Source of the DNA: Mariannaea sp. PMI_226
Lineage: Eukaryota; Ascomycota; Sordariomycetes; Hypocreales; Nectriaceae
Length of the DNA: 64,000 nucleotides
Assembly (NCBI GenBank): GCA_024336345.1
Contig: JANFOG010000003.1
Coordinates: 2,052,501-2,116,500, forward strand
Direction: 5' to 3'
The notes beneath the pieces are model-generated. The model worked only from the letters and a program-made list of their open reading frames with translations. It was not told the DNA's origin and searched no databases. Shown piece by piece: positions 11,350-23,500 of this stretch (its first letter is position 1; every line of letters begins with the position of its first letter). Both the position numbers and the translations under genes were made by a program.

Positions 11350-14300
11350 ATGCAGACTTCTAGGCCTCGACCAACAAACCAAGAATGGCTTGAACACAAG
11401 CGATTCATTCGAGTTGCTTACCTTGTCCAATACTTGTCACTTAGAGATCTCGTAAAGGCACTGGAGTCTAAAAATTTCTATGTCACGTTCGTGGTCCATT
11501 TATCCCCCCTTTCAACATTTCAGTATTCTGATACTTATTTATTTCTAGGCCCAGTCAACTCGAGACGAAGTTGAAAAAATGGAATTTTTGCAAGAATATC
11601 AGTGCAGATGCCTGGAGAGTCATTGACGCCAAGATTGTCAAGCGAAAGCGGCAAGATAAATCAAGCGAAGTCATTCATTGTGGCAAGCGAGTCAAGACAT
11701 CGACCGTTGAGAAAGAGACGGATCGAAATCGTGACATGTCAATCATCGCGCAACTGCAACCTCGTGAGTTTGCCTCAAGGACACGCTGCACAATCTGCTA
11801 TCGTACTGACAACCAATGTAGCTTCAACGCCTCCAGCATCACCGATCAATTCTCAACTTTCCGTCTGCACTCCAGCTTCTCTGCCTATGGAGTTTCAATG
11901 GCCATGCACACTTCCTTGGCTTACATTTCAATTGAATTATTCACAGTGTAAGTTCGAACAGTAGGTGGTACCCAGTCCTCGCTGACTTGTTACCGTAGTC
12001 ATTTCAGTTGTCTCTAAGGCCAGTGCAGCAGAAGCTGAGAGCATGGACTTTTCTTCACAAACATGCCTGAGATCCCTCATCGCTACCACCCCCAAGGGCG
12101 TTTCCCAGCTTCGGCCAATTGATTCACAGCTCAAGGTTAGCAAGCTTGCTGCACTCATTGGAATTTCGATGCCCGAGTCTTATCATGCGGAGAATTTGCA
12201 CCGCGCCCAAACCCTCGTCAGTGGATCGAGTGAGGATGCTATCTACGAGCGCTTGAGTTTGATTATCTACAAAGTGTCCAACAATTTGTTTTGTTTGGAG
12301 GATTTCGATCGTCCCGACACGTGGGTCATGATCCTGGATGAACTGAAAAGGACTCGAATTCTCAAAACGAATATACGTCTCCAGGGCCTTCATGACGTTA
12401 CGGCACGCTGCTTTATTGAGAAATTGTTTTCTGCGGCCTTCTCTTGGATTTCCCACAGCCAGGACTACTCAAGAGAAACTATTAGAAGCGATTCATTTAA
12501 TGTCCTTGAATGGTGCATCGCGTCCGGTCGCTGTGTAAACGCCATCGTACTTTCCGATGACTTTCGTGCAACACCTCTCCAGATAGCCACGAGGAATGGT
12601 AACGTTGGCTTGGTGGAATGTTTACTCAAGAATGGCGCTGATCCACACCTTAAAGGTCCGCCTCTGCTTAGGGGTGATCTAGAATATGCATTCCGAGCAG
12701 TGGCCTACAATACAAGGGGTGACCTAATAGTTGAGCTTTTGTTACAACAATTCGAGGCTTCGATAAATTTCGACGAGGCTCTCTTTCGGGTTATCCGGTG
12801 TCACATGACGCAATTCATTGAACCTATATGTCGGAAAGGTGCCAATCTCGAAACTGCTTTGAGATTTGATACAAAACCGCTTGGTTTTTTATATGAATGG
12901 ACTGCCCTGAGTGTCGCCGCCTCAACAGGGCTGACAGAAACCCAGCTCATTCTCGATCTCCTGGGAACCAAACACCCAACTATACCCATAGCCCATTTTA
13001 TCACACCAGATGTATCCATCTCAGCTGCGGCAGCTGGAAGACATGACACTCTTGAACTACTCCTTCGCTTGACCTCTACAATTTGCTCGACCAACCCTAA
13101 AGGCGTCACTGTACTACATGCTGCTGCTTGGGGGGGGCGTCTCAATATTTTCAAGTCGCTTCTCGGTTTGGGTTACTGGGACTTTTCAACCCTCTCAACT
13201 TCATTTCTCCTGTATTTGGCAGAGAACAACCTGGGCAAGGACATCATGCAGCTATTTCTCAGCAATGGTGTAGACATCAACCACGCCACTTCCGAATACG
13301 ACTACTCCATTTCCAAGTTGTTTTCTTCGGACGATAACCCTATCGCTCTTGGTGCATCACCTCTTGATATTGCCATAAGGCAGAATCGCAGCTCCAATTG
13401 CATCGCTACGCTACTTGAAGCAGGTGCTAGGTTAAGAGTGAGCGGCTTGTGGAGCGTTGTAAGATCGGGACATGCCAGCTTACTTTTGGCTGTGTTGGAA
13501 GCCGGCGCTAACCCGAACGAGAGACAAAATGGTGGTGAGTCGATGCTTCAGGACTTGGCAAGCAACCGATATTTTTGGTGGCATGACAGTGCCGTGGCTT
13601 TAGCAGAAATTCTCTTACAGCATGGGGCAAATTTCCAAGGAGGAGAAGTCGTCTCAGCTACTGGCTGCTTTCACGATGAGAGGATGGTAAATCTTCTACT
13701 GTCCTACGGCGGAAGCCTCTTGGACAGGAATTCTGACGGTATGACACTACTTGAGGCTGCCATCATAGTTCACAAAGACCATGTCGCCGATCTTGTATTT
13801 GGCGAATTCCCACAGGCTTACGATGGAGGATCTCTCTGTGCTGCTGTCTTCACCAAAGCACACAGGATGGTTCAACGGCTGCTCGTGAATCGACCAAAGG
13901 GCATACAAACCTCTGAACTGGAGACAACAGCAATTGGCTTAGCTGCCGAGTCTGGAGACTTGGAAATTCTCAACTTGCTACTTGTGTATCTCGAGTGCTC
14001 AGGAGCGGCATTAATCAATCGTGGCGCAATTTCGAATCATATAGCAGAGAGTTTTGAGACATGCTTTGACCATTTTGACCCGGATTCTGACTTGGATTCT
14101 GATGATTTCGATGATGCAGTCAGTGATGCATTCGATGGCTTCGATGATACACTCAATGATCCTAAAAATTATGCTTCTCACTCTGTTTATGATTCACCAC
14201 CGACTTGGCATTGCAGTTACTGTCAGCGAGGCAGTCCGCTTGCTATGGCAGCCCGAGGTGATCAGAATGTACATGAGGTAAGTTGCAAACTCATGCAAGC

Positions 14301-14940
14301 AGGATGCAAACCTGATCGACTCACTTGGTGCGCGGCTTCTTATTCAAACAATCTTTGCCTTGTCGAACTTCTTCTTGAAAGAGGATATCGGTTCAGCACT
14401 TCCTCCACAAACAAAGATCTACGACTAAAGAACCCTCTTCTGTTTTCGATTCGCAACCGCAATAAGAGGATGACTGAACTACTCTTGAGGGCCGAAGTAG
14501 ATGTAAATCGCCACCACCTGGGCTCTCCTTATAGCCTTACCCCACTACAAGAAGCTGTCAAACTTGGAGATTTGGAAATGATTGAGTGTCTTCTTAAGGC
14601 TGGAGCGGATGTTAATGCACCGGCAGCTTTAGCGCGAGGCGGAACTGCATTACAACTCGTCGCTATTATGGGCCATCTGGGAATAGCAAAGCTCTTGCTT
14701 GACCGCGGAGCTGATGTCCATGCTCCAGCGGCTAAATTTCATGGGCGAACGGCTCTGGAGGGAGCTGCAGAGCATGGGAGAATTGATATGTTAGAGCTAC
14801 TTATTCAGAACGGTGCTCTCAATGGGGAAGATAAACAGAATCAAATTACCAGAGCAATTGAACTAGCCGAAGGTAGAGGGCATATGGTCGCAGCAGATTT
14901 TCTGCGGCGCTATCAGACATTCGAACAAGATGAGGACTAG
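11350..14940 (+). CDS. Clr5-domain ankyrin-repeat protein
   Basis: Four exons, 11350-11486, 11549-11763, 11822-11947 and 11999-14940, give 1,139 residues; the introns are 62, 58 and 51 nt. Residues about 11-64 match the fungal Clr5 domain: an EWLEHKRFI start, a middle helix and a terminal KLKKWNFCKN, the last piece only appearing after the first intron is removed. A linker of about 100 residues follows. The rest is largely ankyrin repeats, clearest at the C-terminus with TPLQEAVKLGDLEMIECLL and LLKAGADVNAPAA type units. An acidic insert (about residues 848-890, rich in Asp, with DSD and FDD units) and a WHCSYCQRG segment (about 896-904) interrupt the repeats. Clr5-ankyrin proteins form large variable families in filamentous fungi; Clr5 is presumed to act in the nucleus or as an N-terminal effector domain, and no target is known. 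The start is the first ATG in frame with Clr5. Function is unassigned. Confidence 0.88.
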
Positions 14941-15710
14941 ATGACGGAGTTAGAATGGTTAGACTCTCTGTAGGTATTTGAGCACCATGGGCAAATATTA
15001 GGCTATGGCAATTGAATAGCTGTAAAAGTCAGTAGATGATCTTTGTTGTGTCTAAAATCTTTTCCTGTATCAGTTACCCATTGGAGTTCGCAAAATTACT
15101 AAAGGAAAGGCGAGGAAGAGCTCGAGTCTAGACTCAGCTGCCTAAACTTTATGTGAGGAGAAGTAATTGAAGAAAAAAGAAAAGGAGATCTGGCCGACTT
15201 AAGAAGTAAAAGAATGAAGGGGAAAGGGTGATAATATGTAAGAATGAACTAGTATTTTTCCTGTCCTGTTCTGTCTTTTCAACCAGGCTCTGAACCTGTA
15301 TCTCAAAATGTATAGATCCAGCAAATGTTCGACTCCTTTGCTTCTCGTCTTTCTCCTCTTCTCGATGAAGACAACATAGCTCTCGAGTCTCTAGCTCTAC
15401 AATTTCATTCACATTAATATTGCCCCGTGGCGATCTATCAGTAGCAGCACTATCTCGCTTGATGTCGTTCATCTTTCGGTAATTAGGAGTGGGTTGCTTC
15501 CTGAGAGACCATATCTTTCCATTTAAGGTACTAGACATCGAGCACGAACTTTTACAAATTAAAATATAGAGAACAAAGATAAAAACAATCGACAGCAGAC
15601 TTTCTAAATATTCACATTGTAGGTCCAGCTCCGCAAAGGTACTAGCAGAATTCCTTCCTCTCATTCCTCTATCCTCCACCCAAGATGCGTGAAGCAATAT
15701 ACATTTATCA
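14941..15710. other. convergent 3' interval
   Basis: This AT-rich interval lies between the stops of the Clr5-ankyrin gene and the following minus-strand gene. A 182-codon minus-strand frame (15149-15697) with a hydrophobic stretch is open here, but it starts at TTG, has AT-rich composition and is out of frame with the adjacent gene. I regard it as 3' untranslated sequence. Confidence 0.5.
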
Positions 15711-18426
15711 TCAATCTTTGTTGATGTTACTTGACTCCCTTAAGGCGGCGGGTTCTCTAGGTAAGCTGACCATCCAAGGGAGGCGGACGCCATTTTGAAT
15801 AGGGGTCTCTAGTGAAGCGCCCAAAGGACGGGCCAGTGGTGAAGGGAAACCCGATCCAGGGGCCACGCCTGGCTTCATGAGTTGCTTCAGGCTATATGCG
15901 CTCAATCTAGTTCCTTGTGGCATTCCGTAGGACGGTGAAGTAGACTCAGGATCCGGTTCCAACAAAGTTCCCTTAAATACAGCCGATGCATTGCCTCTGC
16001 CTGTGACAATATCTCTATTCACCGATAGATGATCTGGCTTTGGCTTGATTGGCCGGAGAGGTCGAATCTGAACTCCTGAAGTGAGGGTTACCCGTTTTCT
16101 GGTAGCGCCTCGGCCTTTCTTGAAGATGGGCGTGCCCTGGTTAGGCAAGTGGCTAGATTTTCTCATAGAATTATGGGCGTCAAAGTGCGACAAGATGGCG
16201 CTTAACGGCAAAGGTCGCTGGCCCAGGTCTTGCAACGGCTTCTGGTTTGAAGGACTTGTAGAGACAGGTGTTCTGTGAATACTTGGACATCCATCAAATG
16301 GCGGAGCGAGAGAAAGGCTTTGATCATAGGATGTATGTAGCAAGTTGGCTCTCATCTGAAGCTGAGGTTCATTTTGGTGGAATGTCGTCCACTTTGCCCG
16401 GTACAACGGATTCGTCGCAGTGTCTTGGAGCCTTGTGTTTACAAGGTATATTGGCTTTCTTTCGACCGAAGAAGTACTGGGACTTGGCAATGGTAATGCC
16501 ATTTGCGAAGGCACCGAGCTCTTCTTTGGGAACACAGCAGCAGGGTAGTTAGAAGATACGCTGGGCGATTGTGCTGTTACATTGGTGGATTGTGGGATGG
16601 AATCCACTTTTGACGTTTCCTGAGGTGATATACTTCTTCTTTTGAAAGTATTGTTGATATCAGCCTTGGGCATTGGTATCTGGAAATAGGAGCTAGGTGA
16701 TGAGAGTGGCGAGGGCCTTGGGTCATCAGTTTGTGAACCAGGGCCTATCGCAGGCTGTGAAGATTGCCCTTGAAGCAGAGCTGCATCTGACAGGAACGCA
16801 GTAGCAAATCTTCAGCAAATATACATCAGATAAAAAGACATACACTCTGGTGATATGACATTGTGTGATACACTTTGAATATTTGTACGATGCTTCGATG
16901 ACTGCTTGGACACGTCGTACTTTCTCTTAAGCATTTTCAAGAAGCCATCGACAAAATGGTAATTTTCAACAGCACCCTGGTCGATCAGGTTTTTATCGAG
17001 AGCCATGAGGTCTCTCGCAGGAACCCATGTGATTTTCCTAGGCTCGGAAGCATCAGGGTCGCTAACCAACATGAAGGGGAACCAACGTTGATGCACTAAA
17101 TGCCCGCCGTCTTCGAATCCATATTTCCAGACGAGTCGCTGACGAGCTCTATCAATGTAGTAGCAATTAGGTACACTAAGGCTAAATATATAGCCTGATG
17201 TATTGGTGATGCCAATTATGTCAAGGTCGTCCATCTGGAGAACTACTCCAGCCATCCAACGATCGACATGTCCCATGTAAGCGAGGAAAATTTCTCCAGG
17301 ATTGGGGTTTGTAATATCACCGTTGCTTATATTTGAAGGAGTGACAACCTTACTCCACTGAGATTTGATTTGATTCACATTGGACATATTTTGAGGTATT
17401 GCAGATTGGGGCATCATTTCAACCTGACCTAAGGATGATGAATTGGCCTTGGTTTGGCAAGGCGATGGGGCATGTGAAATCGCCATGGTGAGTGATGCAT
17501 TGTTCATCTCGGCCAGCTCACTGTTGCAATTGATGACGAAAATACCAAGACGCTTGATGATGTCGACATGGAGTTCATATCGAGGCTCAGGCTGATATGT
17601 TTCGTGATGAACCTCAACAAGATGATGGATAGCTTGTGGTATGGGACACGTTCCGAAAGACATTCCATGTTCTTGGCAGACGATAATGTAAAACTTTCCT
17701 GAGTCTTCTGGAAACTGAATAATAATATTCTTTTTTGTAGCCCTTCCGTCTTGATAGACGTCGTCGAAGAGAATGGTCCTGTCAAGTGTCCCCTCTTTGG
17801 GATCTTGCAAGACCATGGGCCTCTGCTAAAAACAAAATGATGAATAGAGTCAGTAGATGATACACGGCCCAGATAATGGTATATTAACTTACAGAGGAAC
17901 TTATCGGAGTACGAAGCTGCTGGTGCTCTGGAGCACAGGAGCAAACAGACTCATGGCCTGTAATATGGCCACTAGTGGTGATGTAGTGAGGGAAAATGGC
18001 TGTGCCTCGGCCAACACCTTGTTCTGTTGAACAAGAGGGTGGGCTATGACGTTGAGTTTCTATCCTAGCTAATATAAACTCCAATAGTGTCTGTACTTTG
18101 ACCATACCAATTCTCTTCATCACCTCTACATATACATTATGCCATGCGCCAGAGTCCAAGCCCTTTTGCTCGTAGCACTCGAAGTTGATGTATCCCAGCT
18201 CGCCTGCGAACTTGAGAATAGTCTTTTCGACATGTGTACGATCGTCCAAGCAAGGTCTTAGCTGTGCGTTCATGAAAACACCATCAGGTGTCGTGACGAC
18301 TCCGCGCTTGAGGCGATCACCCAGGAGACGCCAAACAACCATCCCAAAGAGGCGGTGCACCTCGGGAGAGGAACATGGCGCCTGTTTATACCTGGTAAAT
18401 CCCTGTATGATTTCGTGGTCCGCCAT
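15711..18426 (-). CDS. fungal protein with zinc-finger-like C/H motif and a conserved WxAxVL domain, unknown function
   Basis: Three exons, 18426-17893, 17825-16844 and 16786-15711, give 863 residues; the introns are 67 and 57 nt with consensus ends. Residues about 222-252 read FYIIVCQEHGMSFG...AIHHLVEVHH, a C-x2-H and H/H arrangement like a degenerate C2H2 finger. It is followed by an RLGIFVINCNSELAEMNN segment and, at about 355-445, by a block beginning GEIFLAYMG and containing RWMAGVVLQ, CYYIDRARQRLVW and YGFEDGGHLV. I recall this order (finger-like motif, LG..V..CN.ELAE.NN, then a W-x-A-V domain ending in WV.A.DL) from many uncharacterised proteins of sordariomycetes. The second block could fold as a small beta-barrel reader domain; that is inference. 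The N-terminal 170 residues are unrecognised and the C-terminal 350 are Ser/Pro-rich. The start is the ATG closest to conserved-looking sequence; another lies 25 codons upstream. Confidence 0.72.
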
Positions 18427-20574
18427 AGGGCACGTGTGTAGCGTATATGATGCGAGAGATCGTGTCTTGTGACCGAGACCTGATAGGTTACTTGCTTGCA
18501 CCTAGCTAGGCTAAGACGAGATTTGTGAGAGCACAACAGGAGGGATCTGTGGAGTTCAAGTGTTGAGTTCGATATACAGGATGGCACTAATTGAGCCCGA
18601 ATGAATATCAATGTTAGGTTGGTAAAAGGTGAGAAGCAGAGAAGGAAAAAAGATGCGCGGTTTAGGCCAAACAATAAAACAAGAATCTTGCAAGCCACCA
18701 CTCGAGGATCGAGGCAAAGGTGTGAAATAGAAGGGGTTTTCTAGGTAATAACTGAGTGAGGTGTGAAAGGACACCCCGAAACCTCCAGCTGGTTGCATAG
18801 CAAAATAGCACGGGACTTCAAGGTAAGGTGTGTGTGAGGTGTATAAAGTAGCCAACCTCTGTTTCCTCTCACTCTCCCTCTGGCAACAAGTATCTTTCCC
18901 AGGCGGGTACCGATCATGTACGCCCTCTCCAACCCGACAGCTTGGAACCCTCAATGGCATTGTGATTTCCACTATATTAGCATCGGATACGAAGCCTCCC
19001 GCTTGAAGAGGATAAGCCACACTGTACCATGCAAGACTGCACCACGTATGAATAAGTATACTTAGGGAAGCTCAATAGATGGAGTGAGCCAGCTCCGATA
19101 GGCCAATCGGGTCTCTCCCCGTCGACTGCTACGGCTGGCCCTTACATGCAATGTTCTCGACATTTTAAGTTGTAGTAATTGTATCTAGGTAGCTTCAACT
19201 AACGGGTGCCATTCCACGTATCTGCCGTGAGTGCCTATATCGGAAGAGTCATAGGATATACACCAAGTTTGACCATCACCAATGTTCCTCTACACCGTTT
19301 CCAACTGGCAAATGAAACCTACGAGTGCTGTAATTTTCTACTGTTACTACCTACTATCTACAAGGAAAATTCCCAGTCCGTGAATAGCTCTGCAATCGCA
19401 AGGAGGAACCATCCTCTACGCCTGCAATCAGGCTGACCATAGTTAACAGGAAACGTAGCTCGCCTTAAATTGACATCTCCGATCGCCAATCTCGCCGCCA
19501 TCCTCCCCATCGTGTTTCGTGCATGGAGCAAGGACGGGAAGCCAAGGTTTTGTGCTCATTCATGGTCGCATTTGCACACCCCGTCCTATTGTACAGTTAC
19601 ATCAGCTGGCCGACACGATCCCTGTGGAATGGTCACCGTACCGGGGGGGCTAGTGGCGATATCCCTGCCGTCGGGCTGAAGCAGGTCACCTCCAAGTTCT
19701 ACCAACGTATGAATACCTGCTATTCATCACTCTTGCGAGTCACATCCTAAACATGGCGTTCAGCCAACGCATGCACAGCGGTTGGTAATATGCAGGAGAC
19801 TGAGTAATGATCTACTCTACTTGGCCGGACAAACCTTGGAAAGCTGACAGTGTAGGGTCAGTCATCCATTGATACCCAAAGCACGTCGAACGACTCATCC
19901 GCTTCGCACACGTCCACATTCGATTGACATTCAGCTTGCTAGCTACTTAAAACGTTGACATATTATACAATTATCATGTATTATTATACTGACGATCTGG
20001 CGGCAGATGGGGTTCCGCTTTCGTGTCATTAATAAATCTACCAGTTTTCCGTATTCCATAGATACCTCCATCGCCATTGCTTTCCTCAGCTGATTTAAGA
20101 CATTATAAGACTGCCCGGTGTTTAAGGGAAGACGACTCGTAAGCCTAAGCACCCCAAAGCTCTCCAACTTTTTTTCAGCACGATCTGAGCGGAAGCCTGC
20201 CTAACCGCTCATCGAATCAGAGTAAGAGTATCGGTATCATGAGAATCAAAACAAAACAAGCCCTCATCGTAGAGACTGCGGGGAAATAGAAATCCAAAAC
20301 AATGCTAAAAAAAAAAAAAGAAAAAGAAAAGTGAAAAGATCGTCAGCAAGATGCTCGTTTGGCTGCATCGCTGTGTCTCCGGGCCTTGTACGGATGCAAC
20401 CTATCCTGCTAGGTGCCCAGCCATTTCCGTTATCCAATCTCCATACGCCTCGGTGTGATAAAAAAAAAAAAAAAAGAAGGAATGAGAAAAAGGGTTGGCG
20501 ACCATTCAGAAAGGTTACCGAAGGAAAAAAAGAAAAAGAGCACCTAATCAGCCACGAGTTTCCGGCAGGCACAT
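18427..20574. other. intergenic interval
   Basis: This interval is upstream of one minus-strand gene and downstream of the next. It holds short unsupported frames, a CCTAGCTAGG palindrome at 18501-18510, and A-rich tracts near 20305 and 20460-20475 that lie in the presumed 3' region of the gene ending at 20575. No gene is supported. Confidence 0.55.
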
Positions 20575-23500
20575 CTAGTCATGCAGGCCAAACATTTTGC
20601 GCAATGTGCCAAACTTCTTCTTCTTGTGTATGTCGGGTATCTCATGTCCCATACTCCGCTCATCGGGAACCGGAGCAATCACATCTTCACCATGGCTCTG
20701 TCCAGCAAGTGCGCCCTGTGAGGTGCTGCGGCGCTTTAGGACGCCCTGTTTGATCGGAGAGGTGGGCAGAGAAGGTGTTGCACCACTAGCTGTCGATGGA
20801 CGCTTGTCCTCGTTGACATAGGTATTAGATTCGTCGTCCTCAAAGCCTTCATCGTTCTGGTGGTTATCGACTTGGCCATCGCCCAATGGCCAGTTTGGAT
20901 CGCGCTTGTGAAGTCGTGCGCTGTGCTGATTGTTTACGTTACGGACAGCCGCCAATTCTTCCGTGCTGCGCTCTAGCCGTGTGTCTCTTCGCGCCGCACT
21001 TTCATTCAGAGAGCGAGAAATCTTGCCGGCGCCATCTTTCTTGCGTCTCAGGATAGACATGAAGCTGCCTCGGCGGGTACGTGTCGATTGACCCGCCCCC
21101 GAGATCTGGGAATTGGGAGACCGCACGGGAGCGCCATTATGTGAAACCGGGTCGTTCTCATCATCGCTGTCGGGCAGTTCGGGTGAATCGTCTTCCGCTC
21201 TCTGAACTTGATGCAAGCCCATGGCAGCAGCTGCAGCATTGCTAGACGCCTTTTTGTGCATTGGTCTCGCCACTCCATTGCCTTTGGCCCTGTAAGAGTG
21301 GTCGTCGTCTTCGTCACTCGAGTCCACGAATCGACTGCGGAACGATGGTCGCGCATCTTCCTCATCGCTTGAATCGGCAAACCGGCTGCCACCTTTCTTG
21401 CTCTTCTTACTTGCAGCTGCTCGACCAAAACTAGGTATGAGTCTAGCGCTTCCGTGGTCACTTGAGTTGCTGCGCAAAGAGTGACGCATTCGCCCACTCG
21501 TGGCCATAGGTGTTGGGGACATGGTGCCAGAATTGCGAAAATTTGAGCCAGCCGGTGACAGCGACCGAAGGCTGAACCGACTTCCACCCCGTCCACTGTC
21601 TGAGAAAGCGCCCGAGCCTCGGACGCCACTCCTCATCGTCTTGTTGAAGCCAAGTCCTTCTCCTGCACCCGCGCGGGTACGGCGGAAGCTGCTTTCGCTT
21701 GAATCGGAGCCCCGCCTCCTCAAGGAGGGTTTCAGGGCCGTGCCTGAAGTAAAAGTAGACATCGCTCTATCGGCAGATATACTTCGCTTTGATTTTTGGA
21801 ATTGTTCGGTATTAGAGATAGGTTGGTAAGATGCCAGCGGCTTAGCTTCAACAGCAGCTCCATTGCGCAACTCAACACCAGCAGTCTCGGTTCCAGTTCG
21901 AAGCGACTTCCTTAGACGGCCGTCCTGAGAACCTGTTGCTGGGGCGCCACTAGATCTCATAGATTTGCGCATGCTGCTTGCCTGAGTGGCTTTGGGTAGC
22001 TGTTCCTCAGCTCGTAGAGATTTCTTGAGTGTCGTTCCATTTGAGGTCGATGCTTTCCTAACCCCAAAAGCGTCATCTTCCATGGCAGGCCACGAGGTAC
22101 CTGGCTGAATCTGATAAACTCTGTCGGAGTGGCATGGCTTTTCCGTTACCACTTTCTCTTGGGCCTGAATTTGGGTTCGAGGTTTCTCCAAGGAGGTTCG
22201 CTTCTTGGTCTTCTTTGGCGGTTGGGGTACCTCGTCAAGGTCCGCTTCTTCTCCTGCTTCCTCCATGGCCTCCAGTTCCAACTGGCGACGTTTTTCAATG
22301 CTGAGGCTCTTCCAATATGCCTTAGCATTCTCCCAATCGTCTTTAGTTTGCGAGTGCTCATATGTAGCAATGTCGGTTGATGTTGCAAACTTGGCGGTGT
22401 CGATCTCTTTTGATTTCGCGATAATATTTTCTGGGAGCTTCTTAGGCACTGTGATAACTGGGCCGTCTACGATAGCATCGAGAGACATAAATCCATCGCC
22501 CTCAAATTCAGATAGGTCTTCATAAGCATCGCTGTAGATGCTCTCTCCTTCAGACTCCTCCTCCTCTTCTTCTTCCTGAATATCATGAATGAGAGGACTT
22601 GGGGGAGAGGCAACAACGGGTTCTGACCGTGATGTTGATATTGGCGGCAGATGCTTCGAGGATGTTGCTTCCGTCGCAGTCTTGTTTTCTACTCTCTGAG
22701 CATCATCAAATGTTGCTATTCGAGAGTAGTCAGGTTCAGGCATTGGCTCCTCGCCTGGGAAATCTCCTGGCAAGTCGAAGAATGTTTCAGGGGCTTCTGA
22801 TTGAATCTTATCCCGAGCTCGAGGGCTAGACTCTGAGATAGAAATCATTGGAATCGTCTCATCAGAGTCGGTGTCGCTATGGCGGCTGACAGGTGCGTTC
22901 TCGACGGAAGTTATATCGGTCGCAGGTTGGCTTTGTAGAGTTTCGGAAGTCTCATGTACGGCAGAGTTCTCGGGTTCTGACTCGTCATCAGAGCTAATGC
23001 TGATATGGCCGCTTGAGTCAACTGAGGTTACTACGGGGGGGAGCGGTTCCCTGTACCTAGATATATTGGCAGCATTTCGAGATAATTGTTCTTGAGCCAA
23101 TAATGACCCAATGGCGACGTCGGTAGATTGACCGAGATCAACTGGAGGAGTAGAAGTGGGAGAAGTCAACGACGGGGCCCAAGCCCTTTCGGAAGGCCGA
23201 ACCAGTGGCCGCTCTTCTAAATCTCTAGTCTTCTTTTCTCGTACACTGCCAAAAGAGGGTAGAGTAGGTCGGGGGGCCATTTTCTCGTCATCTTCCAGGT
23301 TGACCGAATCTCGTTTTGCCCGAGCAATGACACTGTGCCATAATTTCTTGTTCTGTGGGCTTGGCAATTGGGTTTCGTGCTCTGGAGTTCCTGCCGACTC
23401 CCCAACTACAACATTACTTTGGTCATCAAAACTAACACGAACACTCTTCCTTCGGGCAAGTGAGGTGTCCTCTTGGCTATACAAACTCATAATGGCACTC

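Noticed and set aside
12043..12043. Starting the ankyrin protein at this ATG
   Set aside because: Three consensus introns upstream join in frame to a textbook Clr5 domain, so the true start is at 11350.
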